Shown: positions 26,544-34,521, counted from the first letter of the stretch. The stretch is 64,000 bases of DNA from Bacteroidota bacterium (GCA_947469885.1 CANIQT010000001.1:62001-126000), one strand, 5' to 3'. Notes: a model not told the origin generated them from the letters alone. Numbers and translations: made by a program.

Positions 26544-26631
26544 ATCTATTACCTATTGCCTGTTGCCTATTCGCTCTTTCCTATTGCCGATTTCGTATTC
26601 GCTATTGCCTATTGCCTATTCGCTAATTCTA
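26544..26631. repeat. 7-bp short tandem repeat (CCTATTG-like)
   Basis: Repeated CCTATTG, CCTATTC, GCTATTG and related heptamers fill the gap between the mutase gene and the 172-residue gene upstream of it. Two copies of GCCTATTCGCT are 49 bp apart, which is seven units. Confidence 0.75.
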
Positions 26632-27147
26632 AAACTCCTTCCCTATTTCCTTCTTAATAATCTCAACTGCTGTTTTGGTGGGCAATTCAGTTAATTGCGA
26701 AGTAACAGCAATAATAGATTGTGCCAGTTCCATTGCTGTTGCATCCGAACTCACTCTGGTGCCTGCCACATTTATTATTTTAATGGTTTCTTCTTTGGCT
26801 TTCACTGCTGCATCCCAGGCTCTGTTGCTCATGTATATTTGTTGCGACAAATTATGTTCAAATTCACCTCTTATTGTTTTTAATAACTCTCCCTGAAAAT
26901 TACCTGCACTGCCGGTTTTGTTTATTCGCATCACCATTGAGTTGGGATTTATTCTTTCCAAAAACAACACCACCCGCTCGTAAGCCTGCAAACGAATAGG
27001 AGTAATTACCGCCTGATTAGCCAGTTTAAGGTCCATTGCCTTGTTCGTTTTTTCTTTATCCAAAAAACTTTTTACTAAATAATAAGTGGTTAAAAAAACT
27101 ATTCCCGCAGGTAATATTAATTTTAAAATATCGAAAAAGGTATCCAT
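26629..27147 (-). CDS. Conserved hypothetical membrane-anchored protein
   Basis: 172 residues. The N-terminus has one membrane segment (about 5-27, DILKLILPAGIVFLTTYYLV) and the rest is predicted helical and soluble (LQAYERVVLFLERINPNSMV, EFEHNLSQQIYMSNRAWDAV-like). It resembles a conserved Bacteroidota family of unknown function (DUF7935-like). It lies upstream of the mutase gene on the same strand, separated by 7-bp repeats, and may be cotranscribed. I give no function. Confidence 0.75.
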   Translation of the reverse strand: MDTFFDILKLILPAGIVFLTTYYLVKSFLDKEKTNKAMDLKLANQAVITPIRLQAYERVVLFLERINPNSMVMRINKTGSAGNFQGELLKTIRGEFEHNLSQQIYMSNRAWDAAVKAKEETIKIINVAGTRVSSDATAMELAQSIIAVTSQLTELPTKTAVEIIKKEIGKEF

Positions 27148-27182
27148 AGTTAAATTGTTAAATGGTCAACTTGTTTTATTGC

Positions 27183-27213
27183 AGCCGTTGTTGGTGTTTT
27201 CACCAACAACTCC
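27183..27213 (+). repeat. Interspersed palindrome GTTGTTGGTG, copy 3
   Basis: AGCCGTTGTTGGTG-TTTT-CACCAACAACTCC. It differs from copy 2 by one loop base and has the same perfect 10-bp stem. Confidence 0.8.
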
Positions 27214-27313
27214 AAATATCCATTTATTTGGGAGGTTAAATATCGTAATTTTTTGGGGAATACGATGATTGATGGAAAAAGTTAACCGAAAAAAATAAAA
27301 AACACAATTAACG

Positions 27314-27478
27314 TTTTGGGGCTTTGCGATGTGCTGGATTTACGTTCACAAAATTGTCTTTACCGAAAAGCTTAATTAAATGTATTGAACTTTATTGCAA
27401 CTTTTAAAATATAAATTTATACCAATAAAAAAATAAAGTTTCGGCTTGCACAAGCTCCGGCATATTCGCAAAACCCCG
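27314..27478. repeat. Long imperfect inverted repeat downstream of the 27500 gene
   Basis: The left arm near 27314-27345 (TTAACGTTTTGGGGCTTTGC, then GATGTGCTGGA) pairs imperfectly with the right arm near 27450-27478 (TCCGGCATATTCGC, then AAAACCCCGGTTAGC). The spacer is AT-rich. The right arm also holds a short hairpin, GGCTTGCACAAGCTCC. The ends read TTAAC...GTTAG, a layout that recalls recombination sites of gene cassettes, but no integrase is in the window. This and copy 3 of the palindrome are all I see in the 352-bp gap. Confidence 0.55.
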
Positions 27479-27499
27479 GTTAGCAAAATACTTTCCTTC

Positions 27500-28228
27500 T
27501 TAAAGTTTCAGTCCAATGCCAAGTCGTCCGCTAAAAATTGTCGGGAACGCTTGAAAATTATTTGTCTTAACAGTGCGTTCTGATTCCGGCAAACTGGGAT
27601 CTTCACTTTTTTCTGTCAAGGCATAAGTGTCAATGGCACATAATGGAATATTAATGTCTATAAAAAAACGAGGTTTTAAGTAATATGTCAATCGGGGAGC
27701 AACAAACACTCTGGTTCCAAAATAACTTTCCGATGTTGGAAAAGATGAGGAAAGCACAGGAGAAAACTTGTTCTGTTTAAAATAAGGATTAATGCCAAAA
27801 CCTATCGAAGGAACGAGCTTCCTATCTTTCGATTTATTGAAATTTAGGATGTATTCATAACGCAACGCAATTGATGTAGTAGTTATATCCTTTCCGCTTA
27901 TCAATTGTGCATTTGTGGAGGTAGCGTTTTTAATTTCGGTCTTCGTAACCGCTTTGTCTATGATAAAACTTGTTAATTCAATTTCTTGAAAATTATTTTT
28001 TTTTGTTTTCCATTGAAACGCAATTGTTGGATGAAGAATTTGAAAATTTGTAGTGGTGTAATTGTAATAACTGGAAGAGGTATCATTAAGCTTTTCAGAC
28101 CTTTGGTATTCCTCGTATGTGGTAAGGTTATAAATTTTTATAGCATTTTTATAGTCAAGGTTAGTGTTCTGCGCCCAGCCGTTTTTAATAAAAAGCAGCA
28201 AGAGGATTATTAAGATGTGTTTTTTCAT
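27500..28228 (-). CDS. Putative outer-membrane beta-barrel protein
   Basis: 242 residues from the second ATG (28228); the first ATG at 28252 would place eight charged residues before the signal peptide MKKHILIILLLLFIKNGWAQ. The body alternates hydrophobic and polar residues in strands (ALRYEYILNF, IGFGINPYF, TRVFVAPRLTYYL) and ends GRLGIGLKL, as expected for an outer-membrane barrel of about ten strands. I do not recognise a specific family. It stands alone between hairpin-rich gaps, like the 129-residue genes nearby. Confidence 0.7.
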   Translation of the reverse strand: MKKHILIILLLLFIKNGWAQNTNLDYKNAIKIYNLTTYEEYQRSEKLNDTSSSYYNYTTTNFQILHPTIAFQWKTKKNNFQEIELTSFIIDKAVTKTEIKNATSTNAQLISGKDITTTSIALRYEYILNFNKSKDRKLVPSIGFGINPYFKQNKFSPVLSSSFPTSESYFGTRVFVAPRLTYYLKPRFFIDINIPLCAIDTYALTEKSEDPSLPESERTVKTNNFQAFPTIFSGRLGIGLKL

Positions 28229-28431
28229 TTTGTTTTTGCGTTGTCGCCACATTTATTTATTTATTTATCTATTTATTTATGCTTCGTTTTTTTTGAGTGG
28301 GTTCTGCTCCACTATTTTTTATTCAAGTAGTTAATGGCTGTCAATGTTCGTGTTAGGTCTGTTGCACTTGGTCTTACACTTGCAACTCACTATTCTATTT
28401 GTAAAATTTACGCGAATGGGTAATTTATCTT

Positions 28432-28821
28432 TTACCCCTTAATCAATTTCCTGTAATCTTTCCAGAATTCTAAATTATACTTTTTTGCAATTTTTTTCAA
28501 CTTCCTTTTAAGTCGGAAACAAATAGCATGGCATTTACCTCCTTTTAATTTTACTTGCGGAGAACACAATTTTTCATCATCTTCAATATAATCCACATTT
28601 AACATGGTATCGCTTTTAACGACTAGAAGTCCGCAATCGGGAAACTTGCGTTCAATACTTTTGATACTCCATCTGTATCTAAACTCTTCACCGTTTTTGT
28701 TGGTTACTATAGTTACACCCTTCACTCTTTGTATAGAAGCCACAAAAATGATGTACAGTTTGTGTCGTCCAGTTTGGTTACGAACCCGAAGATATGGTTC
28801 TGATTTTTTTTGATTCTCCAT
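28432..28821 (-). CDS. Hypothetical small protein, possibly LytTR-like DNA-binding
   Basis: 129 residues without signal peptide, strongly basic at the C-terminus. The pattern IVTNKNGEEFRYRWSIKSIERKFP, then VVKSDTMLNVDYIEDDE and CFRLKRKLKKI, is reminiscent of a LytTR domain (strands, a helix IE..LP, then the S-x-LVN-x-x-YI strand). The match is weak and several consensus residues are missing. It has no receiver domain or kinase neighbour. It is a lone gene flanked upstream by hairpin-bearing DNA (GCCCTGCAACGTTTGCGGGG near 28857). Confidence 0.5.
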   Translation of the reverse strand: MENQKKSEPYLRVRNQTGRHKLYIIFVASIQRVKGVTIVTNKNGEEFRYRWSIKSIERKFPDCGLLVVKSDTMLNVDYIEDDEKLCSPQVKLKGGKCHAICFRLKRKLKKIAKKYNLEFWKDYRKLIKG

Positions 28822-28992
28822 TTTAATTTATGAATAAAATTTACACTAGTCGCCCTGCAACGTTTGCGGGGAGCGTTTACTACTTCATAAAAAATAATAA
28901 CGGGTAATTTTTTTCTCATGCTTAAAATGAATTTATATTTACACTAACGAAAAACTCTTTAAAATATTGTGTGTAAGTGAAAATAAATTTTA

Positions 28993-29046
28993 CCTCTCCC
29001 CTTCACCCTCCCCTCCAAAGGAGAGGGGGGGGGTGGGGATGAGGAA
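28993..29046. repeat. GC-rich interspersed hairpin (CCTCTCC core), copy 2
   Basis: ACCTCTCCCCTTCACCCTCC opposite GGAGAGGGGGGGGGTGGGGA, with loop CAAA. It directly abuts the stop codon of the 322-residue gene and may serve as its terminator. Confidence 0.8.
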
Positions 29047-30015
29047 TTAATTAAAAGGTACATTTACTCCCTGCATTGGAGCCCACTCGCCTTCCTCCCC
29101 GCTGCCATTTGCCACCATCACAAAATTTATATATTCACCGAGCGGCAAACCGCTTATTACCTGGCGCGAACTGCCTGTTTTGGTTTTCCAGGTTGCAGGG
29201 TCGTAATCGCCCGGACCATAATAAATAGTATAATTTTTAGCATACTTAATTGTATCACAGCTAACACCCACTTTGCCTCTGCCTTTTTTGGTATTCAACC
29301 TAAAAACAGTAGCGGGCAATTGTCCATCGTGACGAACACCTCTACTTTTCACAGCCACTCCAGTAAGCGCAAACAGTGGTAAATTACCGTTAGCAAGCGT
29401 GGCGCAGCTGTTTATCATGGTCATAAAATTTTGTGTCAACTGCAATTTATAAGTTTTAATCAACGTCCGCTCAGCACTTGTTACATCCTTCCTGTTTTTG
29501 GAAGCCAACGGCAACAGCGCAGTATAAATAGCTTCCACAAATGCAACGGTAGGCACACAGGCAGCCATTTCGGGGATTGCCGAGATCCTCGGAAATTTAT
29601 CTCCCACATAGATACACAACTTGGCTGCGTTTAGTTTCCAAAGCTGAGGAGCCGGAATAATACTAACATAGGGCGGAGTAGGCAAGGTAGTAAGCGCAAG
29701 CCTTTTTACCCTTGTCTCTTTATTAATAGCCGCCTTCTGTTTTTTGGTAAGCTTGGTAGGCTTACCTTTCACCACTCCCTTGTTTACTTTAGTTTTAGGA
29801 GTTTTACTTTTTGCAGTTTTTCTATTCTGCTGTTTACCGCTTTCATCGGTACCCATACCATTTATAGCCATCATTACAAGAAACCATGCAATTAAAAATT
29901 TATTTTTAACTACACCCTGCATTTTTTGATTTGGAGAGCTTTGCAGTTTGCCCTCACCTTTCAAGTCTGCCGATACAGCAGCTTTCGAAGGTTTTACATT
30001 TTTACTCTTTTTCAT
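29047..30015 (-). CDS. Hypothetical protein downstream of 21-bp array C, with Fn3-like C-terminal domain
   Basis: 322 residues. The N-terminus is very basic (Lys-rich, 1-35 and 60-105) with one hydrophobic stretch (about 38-56, FLIAWFLVMMAINGMG) that could be a membrane segment. Residues 125-205 look helical (TVAFVEAIYTALLPLASKNR, TLIKTYKLQLTQNFMTMINS). Residues 210-322 are beta-rich and Fn3-like (YTIYYGPGDYDPATW, ISGLPLGEYINFVMVANGSG), a layout seen in signal-less Fn3 proteins of Bacteroidota. It lies 195 bp from array C, which is upstream of its start. Function is unknown. Confidence 0.7.
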   Translation of the reverse strand: MKKSKNVKPSKAAVSADLKGEGKLQSSPNQKMQGVVKNKFLIAWFLVMMAINGMGTDESGKQQNRKTAKSKTPKTKVNKGVVKGKPTKLTKKQKAAINKETRVKRLALTTLPTPPYVSIIPAPQLWKLNAAKLCIYVGDKFPRISAIPEMAACVPTVAFVEAIYTALLPLASKNRKDVTSAERTLIKTYKLQLTQNFMTMINSCATLANGNLPLFALTGVAVKSRGVRHDGQLPATVFRLNTKKGRGKVGVSCDTIKYAKNYTIYYGPGDYDPATWKTKTGSSRQVISGLPLGEYINFVMVANGSGEEGEWAPMQGVNVPFN

Positions 30016-30209
30016 TTTATTTAATGATTTAAAAATTTATGGTGTAAAATTATTTCAGTTTTACAAGGTCAACTAATTTTTATTCAAAAAACAGTCAGAA
30101 ACGTTCATAATCGCACACTTTTTCAAATTTTTAAAACACAAAAAGTGAAAATATCAATAAAATCAAAGGTTTGAGGCATGGCACTTTAATAAAATAACAT
30201 TTTACACAT

Positions 30210-30419
30210 CAGTGATAAATAAAATAACGTTAGTTATACATTTAATAACTGCAGTATTTAAAATTAAAACGTCAGTTATCAAAAACAACACTTCAGTTAT
30301 ACAATTGATAACTGCAATGTTTAAAATTAAAATGTCAGTTATCAAAAACAAAACGTCAGTTATCTATTGGATAAGTGACGTTTTAAATTTAAACACCTCA
30401 ACGAAATAATTTATAACTG
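30210..30419. repeat. 21-bp repeat array C (ten units, higher-order 63 bp)
   Basis: Ten consecutive 21-bp units begin at 30210. Three kinds alternate and give a 63-bp higher-order repeat. One kind is palindromic (TAGTTATACATTTAATAACT at 30231, CAGTTATACAATTGATAACT at 30294, CAGTTATCTATTGGATAAGT at 30357). The others have cores TTTAAAATTAAAA and CAGTTATCAAAAACAA. Dyad centres lie exactly 63 bp apart. The 653-bp gap 30016-30668 holds this array, one flanking direct repeat and a -7 element; I see nothing else. Confidence 0.92.
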
Positions 30420-30568
30420 ACCATTTATTATTTTTAATTGACCTTTAAAAACTAAAACAGAATGCAAATTGCTTTGAAATAAAGGAAGAATATAATTTAT
30501 ATATTTGTGAGGTGGAATAGAGGGGGGAATATTTCCTTCTCTTCGTTTGCAGGTAAAAAAACACCGTA

Positions 30569-30610
30569 CGAGCTAAGCTGAAGCTTAGAAAGTGAGGTGG
30601 GGCTTAGGTT
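30569..30610 (+). repeat. Direct repeat flanking the 129-residue gene, left copy
   Basis: CGAGCTAAGCTGAAGCTTAG followed by AAAGTGAGGTGGGGCTTAGGTT. It contains a 7-bp palindrome, CTAAGCT-GA-AGCTTAG. The right copy is at 31082. Confidence 0.75.
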
Positions 30611-30635
30611 GTAAACTAATCCTGTAAGTTATACT

Positions 30636-30643
30636 TACATTTG
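30636..30643 (+). promoter_or_regulatory. Promoter -7 element (TACATTTG)
   Basis: TACATTTG fits TAnnTTTG and lies 25 bp before the ATG at 30669, inside the unit bounded by the direct repeats. Confidence 0.5.
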
Positions 30644-30668
30644 AAAAAAAAATCTAATTATAAATATC

Positions 30669-31058
30669 ATGCAAAAAGAAAATTCATTAGAAAGATTTAC
30701 AGAAGGAGAATGTATATTACTTGCTTCATTATCACGTCAGTATTTTGAGACTATAGAATTGAAAAAACAGTTGATAAAAGATCTTCCCAAAGAAAGCCAA
30801 GTAAAAATAAGGGAAATGCAGGAAAAAATGGAATTTGCTTATGCCATATTGCTTAAAAATGCAAATGATATGTTTGATGTAAATGAGAATCCTCTAGCTT
30901 TTGGTTTTGGTTTTGTAATGATGTCAATAAATGAACTTGATGCGCTTAAAAATGAGGAAGCCAAAGATTCCATATTAAATAAACTTAACGAATATTTAAT
31001 GCCCGTTCCTGAATGGGTTATATTTGTTAATGCTGTAAAAAATAACAAAACAAGATAG
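30669..31058 (+). CDS. Hypothetical small helical protein in a repeat-bounded cassette
   Basis: 129 residues, no signal peptide or membrane span, mostly helical (QLIKDLPKESQVKIREMQEK, EFAYAILLKNANDMFD, EEAKDSILNKLNEYL). I recognise no family. The gene carries its own -7 element and is bounded by 42-bp direct repeats 512 bp apart (30569 and 31082), so it looks like a single-gene mobile or duplicated cassette. A terminator follows the right repeat. Confidence 0.7.
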   Translation: MQKENSLERFTEGECILLASLSRQYFETIELKKQLIKDLPKESQVKIREMQEKMEFAYAILLKNANDMFDVNENPLAFGFGFVMMSINELDALKNEEAKDSILNKLNEYLMPVPEWVIFVNAVKNNKTR

Positions 31059-31081
31059 GTATTTAATTCAATCTCTCGGTG

Positions 31082-31123
31082 CGAGCTAAGCTGACGGGCA
31101 GAAAAGTGAGGTTAGGCATAGTT
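31082..31123 (+). repeat. Direct repeat flanking the 129-residue gene, right copy
   Basis: CGAGCTAAGCTGACGGGCAG followed by AAAAGTGAGGTTAGGCATAGTT. About 34 of 42 positions match the left copy by eye. Confidence 0.75.
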
Positions 31124-31141
31124 CAGAAAAATTTTTTAGCA

Positions 31142-31182
31142 AAAAAAAAGGTTCCACCTTTTTAAAAGATGGAACCGTTTTA
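31142..31182. terminator. Bidirectional terminator
   Basis: AAAGGTTCCACCTTTT and AAAAGATGGAACC form a stem of about 11 bp with a T run. It separates the cassette from the convergent RNase Y gene. Confidence 0.75.
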
Positions 31183-31207
31183 TAACATATAAGCTTACCA
31201 GCAAATT

Positions 31208-32755
31208 TTATTTCGCAAAGTTAACTGCTCTTGTTTCTCTGATTACAGTAACTTTAACTTGTCCCGGATAAGTCATTTCAGTTTGAATACGTTGAGAAAT
31301 ATCAAACGAAAGTGTTTCTGCATCTTTGTCGGTTACTTTATCGCTGGATACTAACACACGTAATTCTCTTCCTGCTTGTATAGCATACGTTTTATCAACA
31401 CCAGGATAGGACAGTGCCAACGCTTCCAAATCTTTCAATCGCTTAATGTATTGCTCCACCACCTCACGTCTTGCACCAGGTCGGGCACCGCTAATAGCAT
31501 CGCATACCTGAACAATAGGAGAAATCAAACTAGTCATTTCAATTTCGTCATGGTGGGCACCAATAGCGTTGCACACTTCGGGTTTCTCTTTATATTTTTC
31601 TGCCAATTGCATTCCAAGAATAGCGTGAGGAACTTCAGGCTGGTCGTCAGGCACTTTACCAATATCGTGCAATAGTCCGGCACGTTTAGCAACCTTCACA
31701 TTCAAACCTAATTCAGCTGCCATAGTAGCACATAAATTAGCTACTTCGCGCGAGTGTTGCAATAAATTCTGTCCGTAAGATGAGCGGTATTTCATACGAC
31801 CCACCATACGAATCAATTCAGGATGCAAACCATGAATGCCCAAATCAATGGTAGTACGTTTCCCAATTTCCACAATTTCATCTTCAATTTGCTTTTTCAC
31901 TTTCTCCACAACTTCCTCAATACGGGCAGGGTGAATACGTCCATCCGTAACCAACACGTGTAATGCCAAACGTGCAATCTCTCTCCTTACTGGGTCAAAA
32001 CCCGACAAAATAATTGCTTCAGGAGTATCATCCACAATAATCTCAATACCTGTAGCTGCTTCCAGCGCACGAATGTTTCGACCTTCACGTCCAATAATTC
32101 TTCCTTTAATTTCATCATTTTCGATATGAAAAATAGAAACAGAATTTTCGATGGCATGCTCTGTAGCCACTCGTTGAATAGTTTGAATCACAACTTTCTT
32201 CGCTTCCATGTTAGCGGAGATTTTTGCTTCTTCCACAATGTCTTTTATCATCGACATGGCTCCTGTTTTAGCTTCTGCTTTCAACGATTCTATCAATTGA
32301 GATTTTGCTTCTTCGGCTTTCAATCCGCTAAGGGTTTCCAACTGTTCCACTTGTCTACGATGAAACTTATCTACCTCTTGTTGTTTCGAATTTACCAACT
32401 CCAACTGATGAGTAAGATTGCTACGAAGCGAATCTAATTCTGCATCTTTTCGCTGCACCTGCTCCTGTTTTTGTGCAATACTTTGCTCCTTTTGTTTGAT
32501 TCGGTTTTCAGCTTGAAGTATGGAGGCATTTTTTTCGTTAATCACCTTTTCATGTTCCGATTTAAGTTGCAGAAATTTTTCTTTTGCCTGCAACATTTTG
32601 TCTTTTTTAATCACCTCTGCTTCTGCTTCGGCATCTTTTACAATGTTGGTAGCTTTGCTTTCACTCGATTTTTTAATCATGAGGAAAGCAATTAGTGCAC
32701 CCAAACCAATCCCTACAAGGATGGCAGCTACAATAAGTATAATGTTAATGTCCAT
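31208..32755 (-). CDS. rny: Ribonuclease Y
   Basis: 515 residues, the usual length. An N-terminal membrane segment (about 5-27) is followed by a long coiled coil (about 30-180), a KH domain (about 205-265, [19 protein letters not shown]), and an HD domain with [10 protein letters not shown] and AGLLHDIGK, plus HHDE. The C-terminal extension ends [14 protein letters not shown]. It is a membrane-bound endoribonuclease that starts mRNA decay. It lies downstream of zapA on the same strand, an arrangement common in Bacteroidota, with a 147-bp gap between them that may encode a small RNA. Confidence 0.97.
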   Translation of the reverse strand: MDINIILIVAAILVGIGLGALIAFLMIKKSSESKATNIVKDAEAEAEVIKKDKMLQAKEKFLQLKSEHEKVINEKNASILQAENRIKQKEQSIAQKQEQVQRKDAELDSLRSNLTHQLELVNSKQQEVDKFHRRQVEQLETLSGLKAEEAKSQLIESLKAEAKTGAMSMIKDIVEEAKISANMEAKKVVIQTIQRVATEHAIENSVSIFHIENDEIKGRIIGREGRNIRALEAATGIEIIVDDTPEAIILSGFDPVRREIARLALHVLVTDGRIHPARIEEVVEKVKKQIEDEIVEIGKRTTIDLGIHGLHPELIRMVGRMKYRSSYGQNLLQHSREVANLCATMAAELGLNVKVAKRAGLLHDIGKVPDDQPEVPHAILGMQLAEKYKEKPEVCNAIGAHHDEIEMTSLISPIVQVCDAISGARPGARREVVEQYIKRLKDLEALALSYPGVDKTYAIQAGRELRVLVSSDKVTDKDAETLSFDISQRIQTEMTYPGQVKVTVIRETRAVNFAK

Positions 32756-32779
32756 AATTTTTTTAAAATATTAAATTGT

Positions 32780-32900
32780 TAGTATTACTAAAAATCCTCT
32801 TCATTTTTTTTTGACGTAGCCAAAATAAACTATTGAGGAGCACTGCAAAACCGAAACAGGAAATTTTTGTTTACCATTGAATGTGAACAAAGGGTAAACT
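32780..32900 (-). ncRNA. Possible small RNA (6S-like candidate) between zapA and rny
   Basis: The 147-bp gap on the minus strand begins with a hairpin-forming pair, GTTTACC...GGTAAAC (about 32867-32897). It continues into GC-richer, less AT-biased sequence than usual for gaps here, and a T-rich tract lies near 32800-32820. A location between zapA and a following gene is known for 6S RNA in other bacteria. I cannot fold it reliably by eye, so the family is a guess. Confidence 0.3.
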
Positions 32901-32902
32901 CA

Positions 32903-33193
32903 CTAGGACATGCTTTCCTTTTGAAGGTAGGACGAAACAAATAAATCGAGTTGGTTAATTTCTTTTTCCAACTCAGGCGACTTCCGAGGGGTGTTCTGTT
33001 GGGCTACCAATAAGTTTAAAGCAGTCATCGCAAGTAAATCTTGCTTATCTCTTATTGCATAGTTTTGTTCCATTTCCTTCACTTTATCAGTAATCATTTT
33101 AGCTTTATCCATCACCATTTGTTCCTCTTCCTGTTTCACAGTTAGCGGATAGGTTCTGCCTGCAATTAAAACTTTTATTGATACTTCAGCCAT
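32903..33193 (-). CDS. zapA: Cell division protein ZapA
   Basis: 96 residues. It starts with VSIKVLIAGRTYPLTVKQEEE, followed by a helical region with AMTALNLLVAQQ and a coiled-coil tail. ZapA bundles FtsZ filaments in the cytoplasm. The coiled-coil protein gene lies 84 bp upstream on the same strand and RNase Y lies downstream. Confidence 0.92.
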   Translation of the reverse strand: MAEVSIKVLIAGRTYPLTVKQEEEQMVMDKAKMITDKVKEMEQNYAIRDKQDLLAMTALNLLVAQQNTPRKSPELEKEINQLDLFVSSYLQKESMS

Positions 33194-33204
33194 TTTATTT
33201 ATCG

Positions 33205-33273
33205 TTCAAAGTTCCAAGTCCAAAGTTTCAAGTTCCAATAACTTTGGACTTTCAACTTTTAGACTTTGAACTG
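33205..33273. repeat. Short-period repeat (AAGTTCC/AAGTCC)
   Basis: Tandem and inverted copies of AAAGTTCC, AAGTCCAAAG, CTTTGGACTTT and AGACTTTGAAC lie between zapA and the coiled-coil gene. They can fold into a hairpin. Confidence 0.6.
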
Positions 33274-33277
33274 TTTT

Positions 33278-33562
33278 TCACTTCAAAAGAGCAATGCAAT
33301 TGTCTATTTCCTGCACCAGCTCATTAATTTTTGTCTTTGTTTCTGATATTACTTGTTGTTGTTCTTTATCTTTATTTTCGGTTAATTCTTTGTTGTTGTT
33401 TTTTAATTGTTCGATGGTATGCTTTTGTTCGTCAATGGTAGTAAGCAGTTTTATAGCATCTGCTGCTAATTGTTCGTTGTCTTTTTTTAGTTGCTGATGA
33501 CTTGTAATTAATTGTTCAACTTTCGATTTTAAATTTTTAATGGTTACTGTTAATTCTTCCAT
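33278..33562 (-). CDS. Small coiled-coil protein upstream of zapA
   Basis: 94 residues, almost entirely one coiled coil (LKSKVEQLITSHQQLKKDNE, IEQLKNNNKELTENKDKE), ending in LVQEIDNCIALLK. Short coiled-coil proteins of this kind precede zapA in many Bacteroidota and may be functional analogues of ZapB. No direct evidence of function is in the sequence beyond position and coiled coil. Confidence 0.8.
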   Translation of the reverse strand: MEELTVTIKNLKSKVEQLITSHQQLKKDNEQLAADAIKLLTTIDEQKHTIEQLKNNNKELTENKDKEQQQVISETKTKINELVQEIDNCIALLK

Positions 33563-33649
33563 ATTTACTCGGAAACTTCTTTCTAAATTTTCACAAAGAT
33601 AGGATTGAATTGATATAAATCAAAATAAAGTGTTAAAATCATAAAAAAC

Positions 33650-33678
33650 AAAGCCCCTCACTTTCGTGAAGGGCTTTG
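33650..33678. terminator. Bidirectional terminator
   Basis: AAAGCCCCTCAC and GTGAAGGGCTTT form an 11-12 bp stem. It lies downstream of the 49-residue gene. Confidence 0.75.
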
Positions 33679-33697
33679 AGTTCATTAAGCAACCTGC

Positions 33698-33847
33698 TTA
33701 CTTGTTTGTGCAACAAGGGCTGCCCGGATAGCAACATGCTTTTCCAGGAGCGCAACAATCGCTTGCCTTTTTGGTGGTGCTGTTCGCAACCACTACTGTA
33801 CCTGCAATCATTAAAATTGCGATGATACCTAAAACTGTTTTTTTCAT
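33698..33847 (-). CDS. Small exported Cys-rich peptide (49 residues)
   Basis: An open frame too short for standard callers starts at the ATG at 33847 and stops at 33698. The product has a clear Sec signal peptide (MKKTVLGIIAILMIAGTVVV) and a mature part of about 28 residues with three Cys pairs (DCCAPGKACCYPGSPCC). The gene has an A-rich leader and a terminator. It is the first small gene of the metal island, 48 bp downstream of the Cys/His-rich 119-residue protein. A role in binding copper or another thiophilic metal in the periplasm is plausible but inferred. Confidence 0.75.
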   Translation of the reverse strand: MKKTVLGIIAILMIAGTVVVANSTTKKASDCCAPGKACCYPGSPCCTNK

Positions 33848-33894
33848 TTTATTTATTTATTTATTTAATTGTTAAACTTTATTGGATACTATTA

Positions 33895-34254
33895 TTAAAC
33901 CTGCGAATTCGGAAGAAATTCAGGAGGATGAAAACAATCGGAACTAAAAGAAGAAATAAGATTGTTTTCTTCTGATGATACCAGTTTATTCGACACAGTG
34001 ATGGTATTGAACTGAACCGCTACTTGAACAGAGTTAAATACAAAACAACAATTACACATTCCAAACGGATTACAAACTACATCATCACAACAGTTATTAG
34101 AAGGATGATTGTTTTCTGAAACGGGTTTATGTTTACAGCAATCATGGCTGCACGATTCTGTTTGTTTAAAAAACGAAGCATAAACCTTTTCTGCCACAGG
34201 TTGAACCATAAGCAAACAAATGTAGGTAGCTAATATAAACGACAGATGTTTCAT
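33895..34254 (-). CDS. Cys/His-rich exported protein, HYC_CC_PP-like
   Basis: 119 residues with a signal peptide (to about residue 26). The mature N-terminal half is rich in Cys and His (SCSHDCCKHK, NNCCDD, CNPFGMCNCC). A beta-like stretch (VAVQFNTITVSNKLV) and a tail with FHPPEF follow. The Cys pair plus late PP agree with the small Bacteroidota family called HYC_CC_PP, though the opening His-Tyr-Cys motif is not evident. Its position between a metal-binding lipoprotein and a Cys-rich peptide suggests metal handling. Confidence 0.65.
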   Translation of the reverse strand: MKHLSFILATYICLLMVQPVAEKVYASFFKQTESCSHDCCKHKPVSENNHPSNNCCDDVVCNPFGMCNCCFVFNSVQVAVQFNTITVSNKLVSSEENNLISSFSSDCFHPPEFLPNSQV

Positions 34255-34275
34255 TTCAATTACAATGTAACTATT

Positions 34276-34521
34276 TTATTTCTTTTCCATTTTAGTTAAA
34301 TCCATTCCACACTTGGAGCAGGTTCTTGCTTTTTCCGAAAGTTCTTCGGGGTGCATTTCGCATTGATAATAGGTATCGCCTGTTTTCATTTTTGTGGTGT
34401 CTATACCTACGCTTGCTGTTGTTGTGTTCTTTTCATTTTCTGTTGATGAACTTCCGCATCCGGTTGCAACAAACAGTGCAATTACTGTGCCATACAAGGC
34501 AAATTTGTTTTTCATTTTCAT
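34276..34521 (-). CDS. Heavy-metal-binding-domain lipoprotein
   Basis: 81 residues. The lipobox is ATGCGS (Cys about 22). The C-terminal half is YYQCEMHPEELSEKARTCSKCGMDLTKM, the heavy-metal-binding domain that opens many copper P-type ATPases and CusB-type proteins. It probably binds copper at the periplasmic face of a membrane. Its start lies 1 bp beyond the stop of the upstream T9SS gene, which suggests cotranscription with the multicopper oxidase. Confidence 0.85.
   Translation of the reverse strand: MKMKNKFALYGTVIALFVATGCGSSSTENEKNTTTASVGIDTTKMKTGDTYYQCEMHPEELSEKARTCSKCGMDLTKMEKK

Noticed and set aside
28253..28431. Possible recombination site with GTTGCA...TGCAAC hairpin
   Set aside because: The stem is only 6 bp and no second copy was found, so it is not listed as an element.
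30212..30409. 65-codon frame across array C
   Set aside because: The palindromic arms and AT-rich units explain it; no leader or homologue is apparent.
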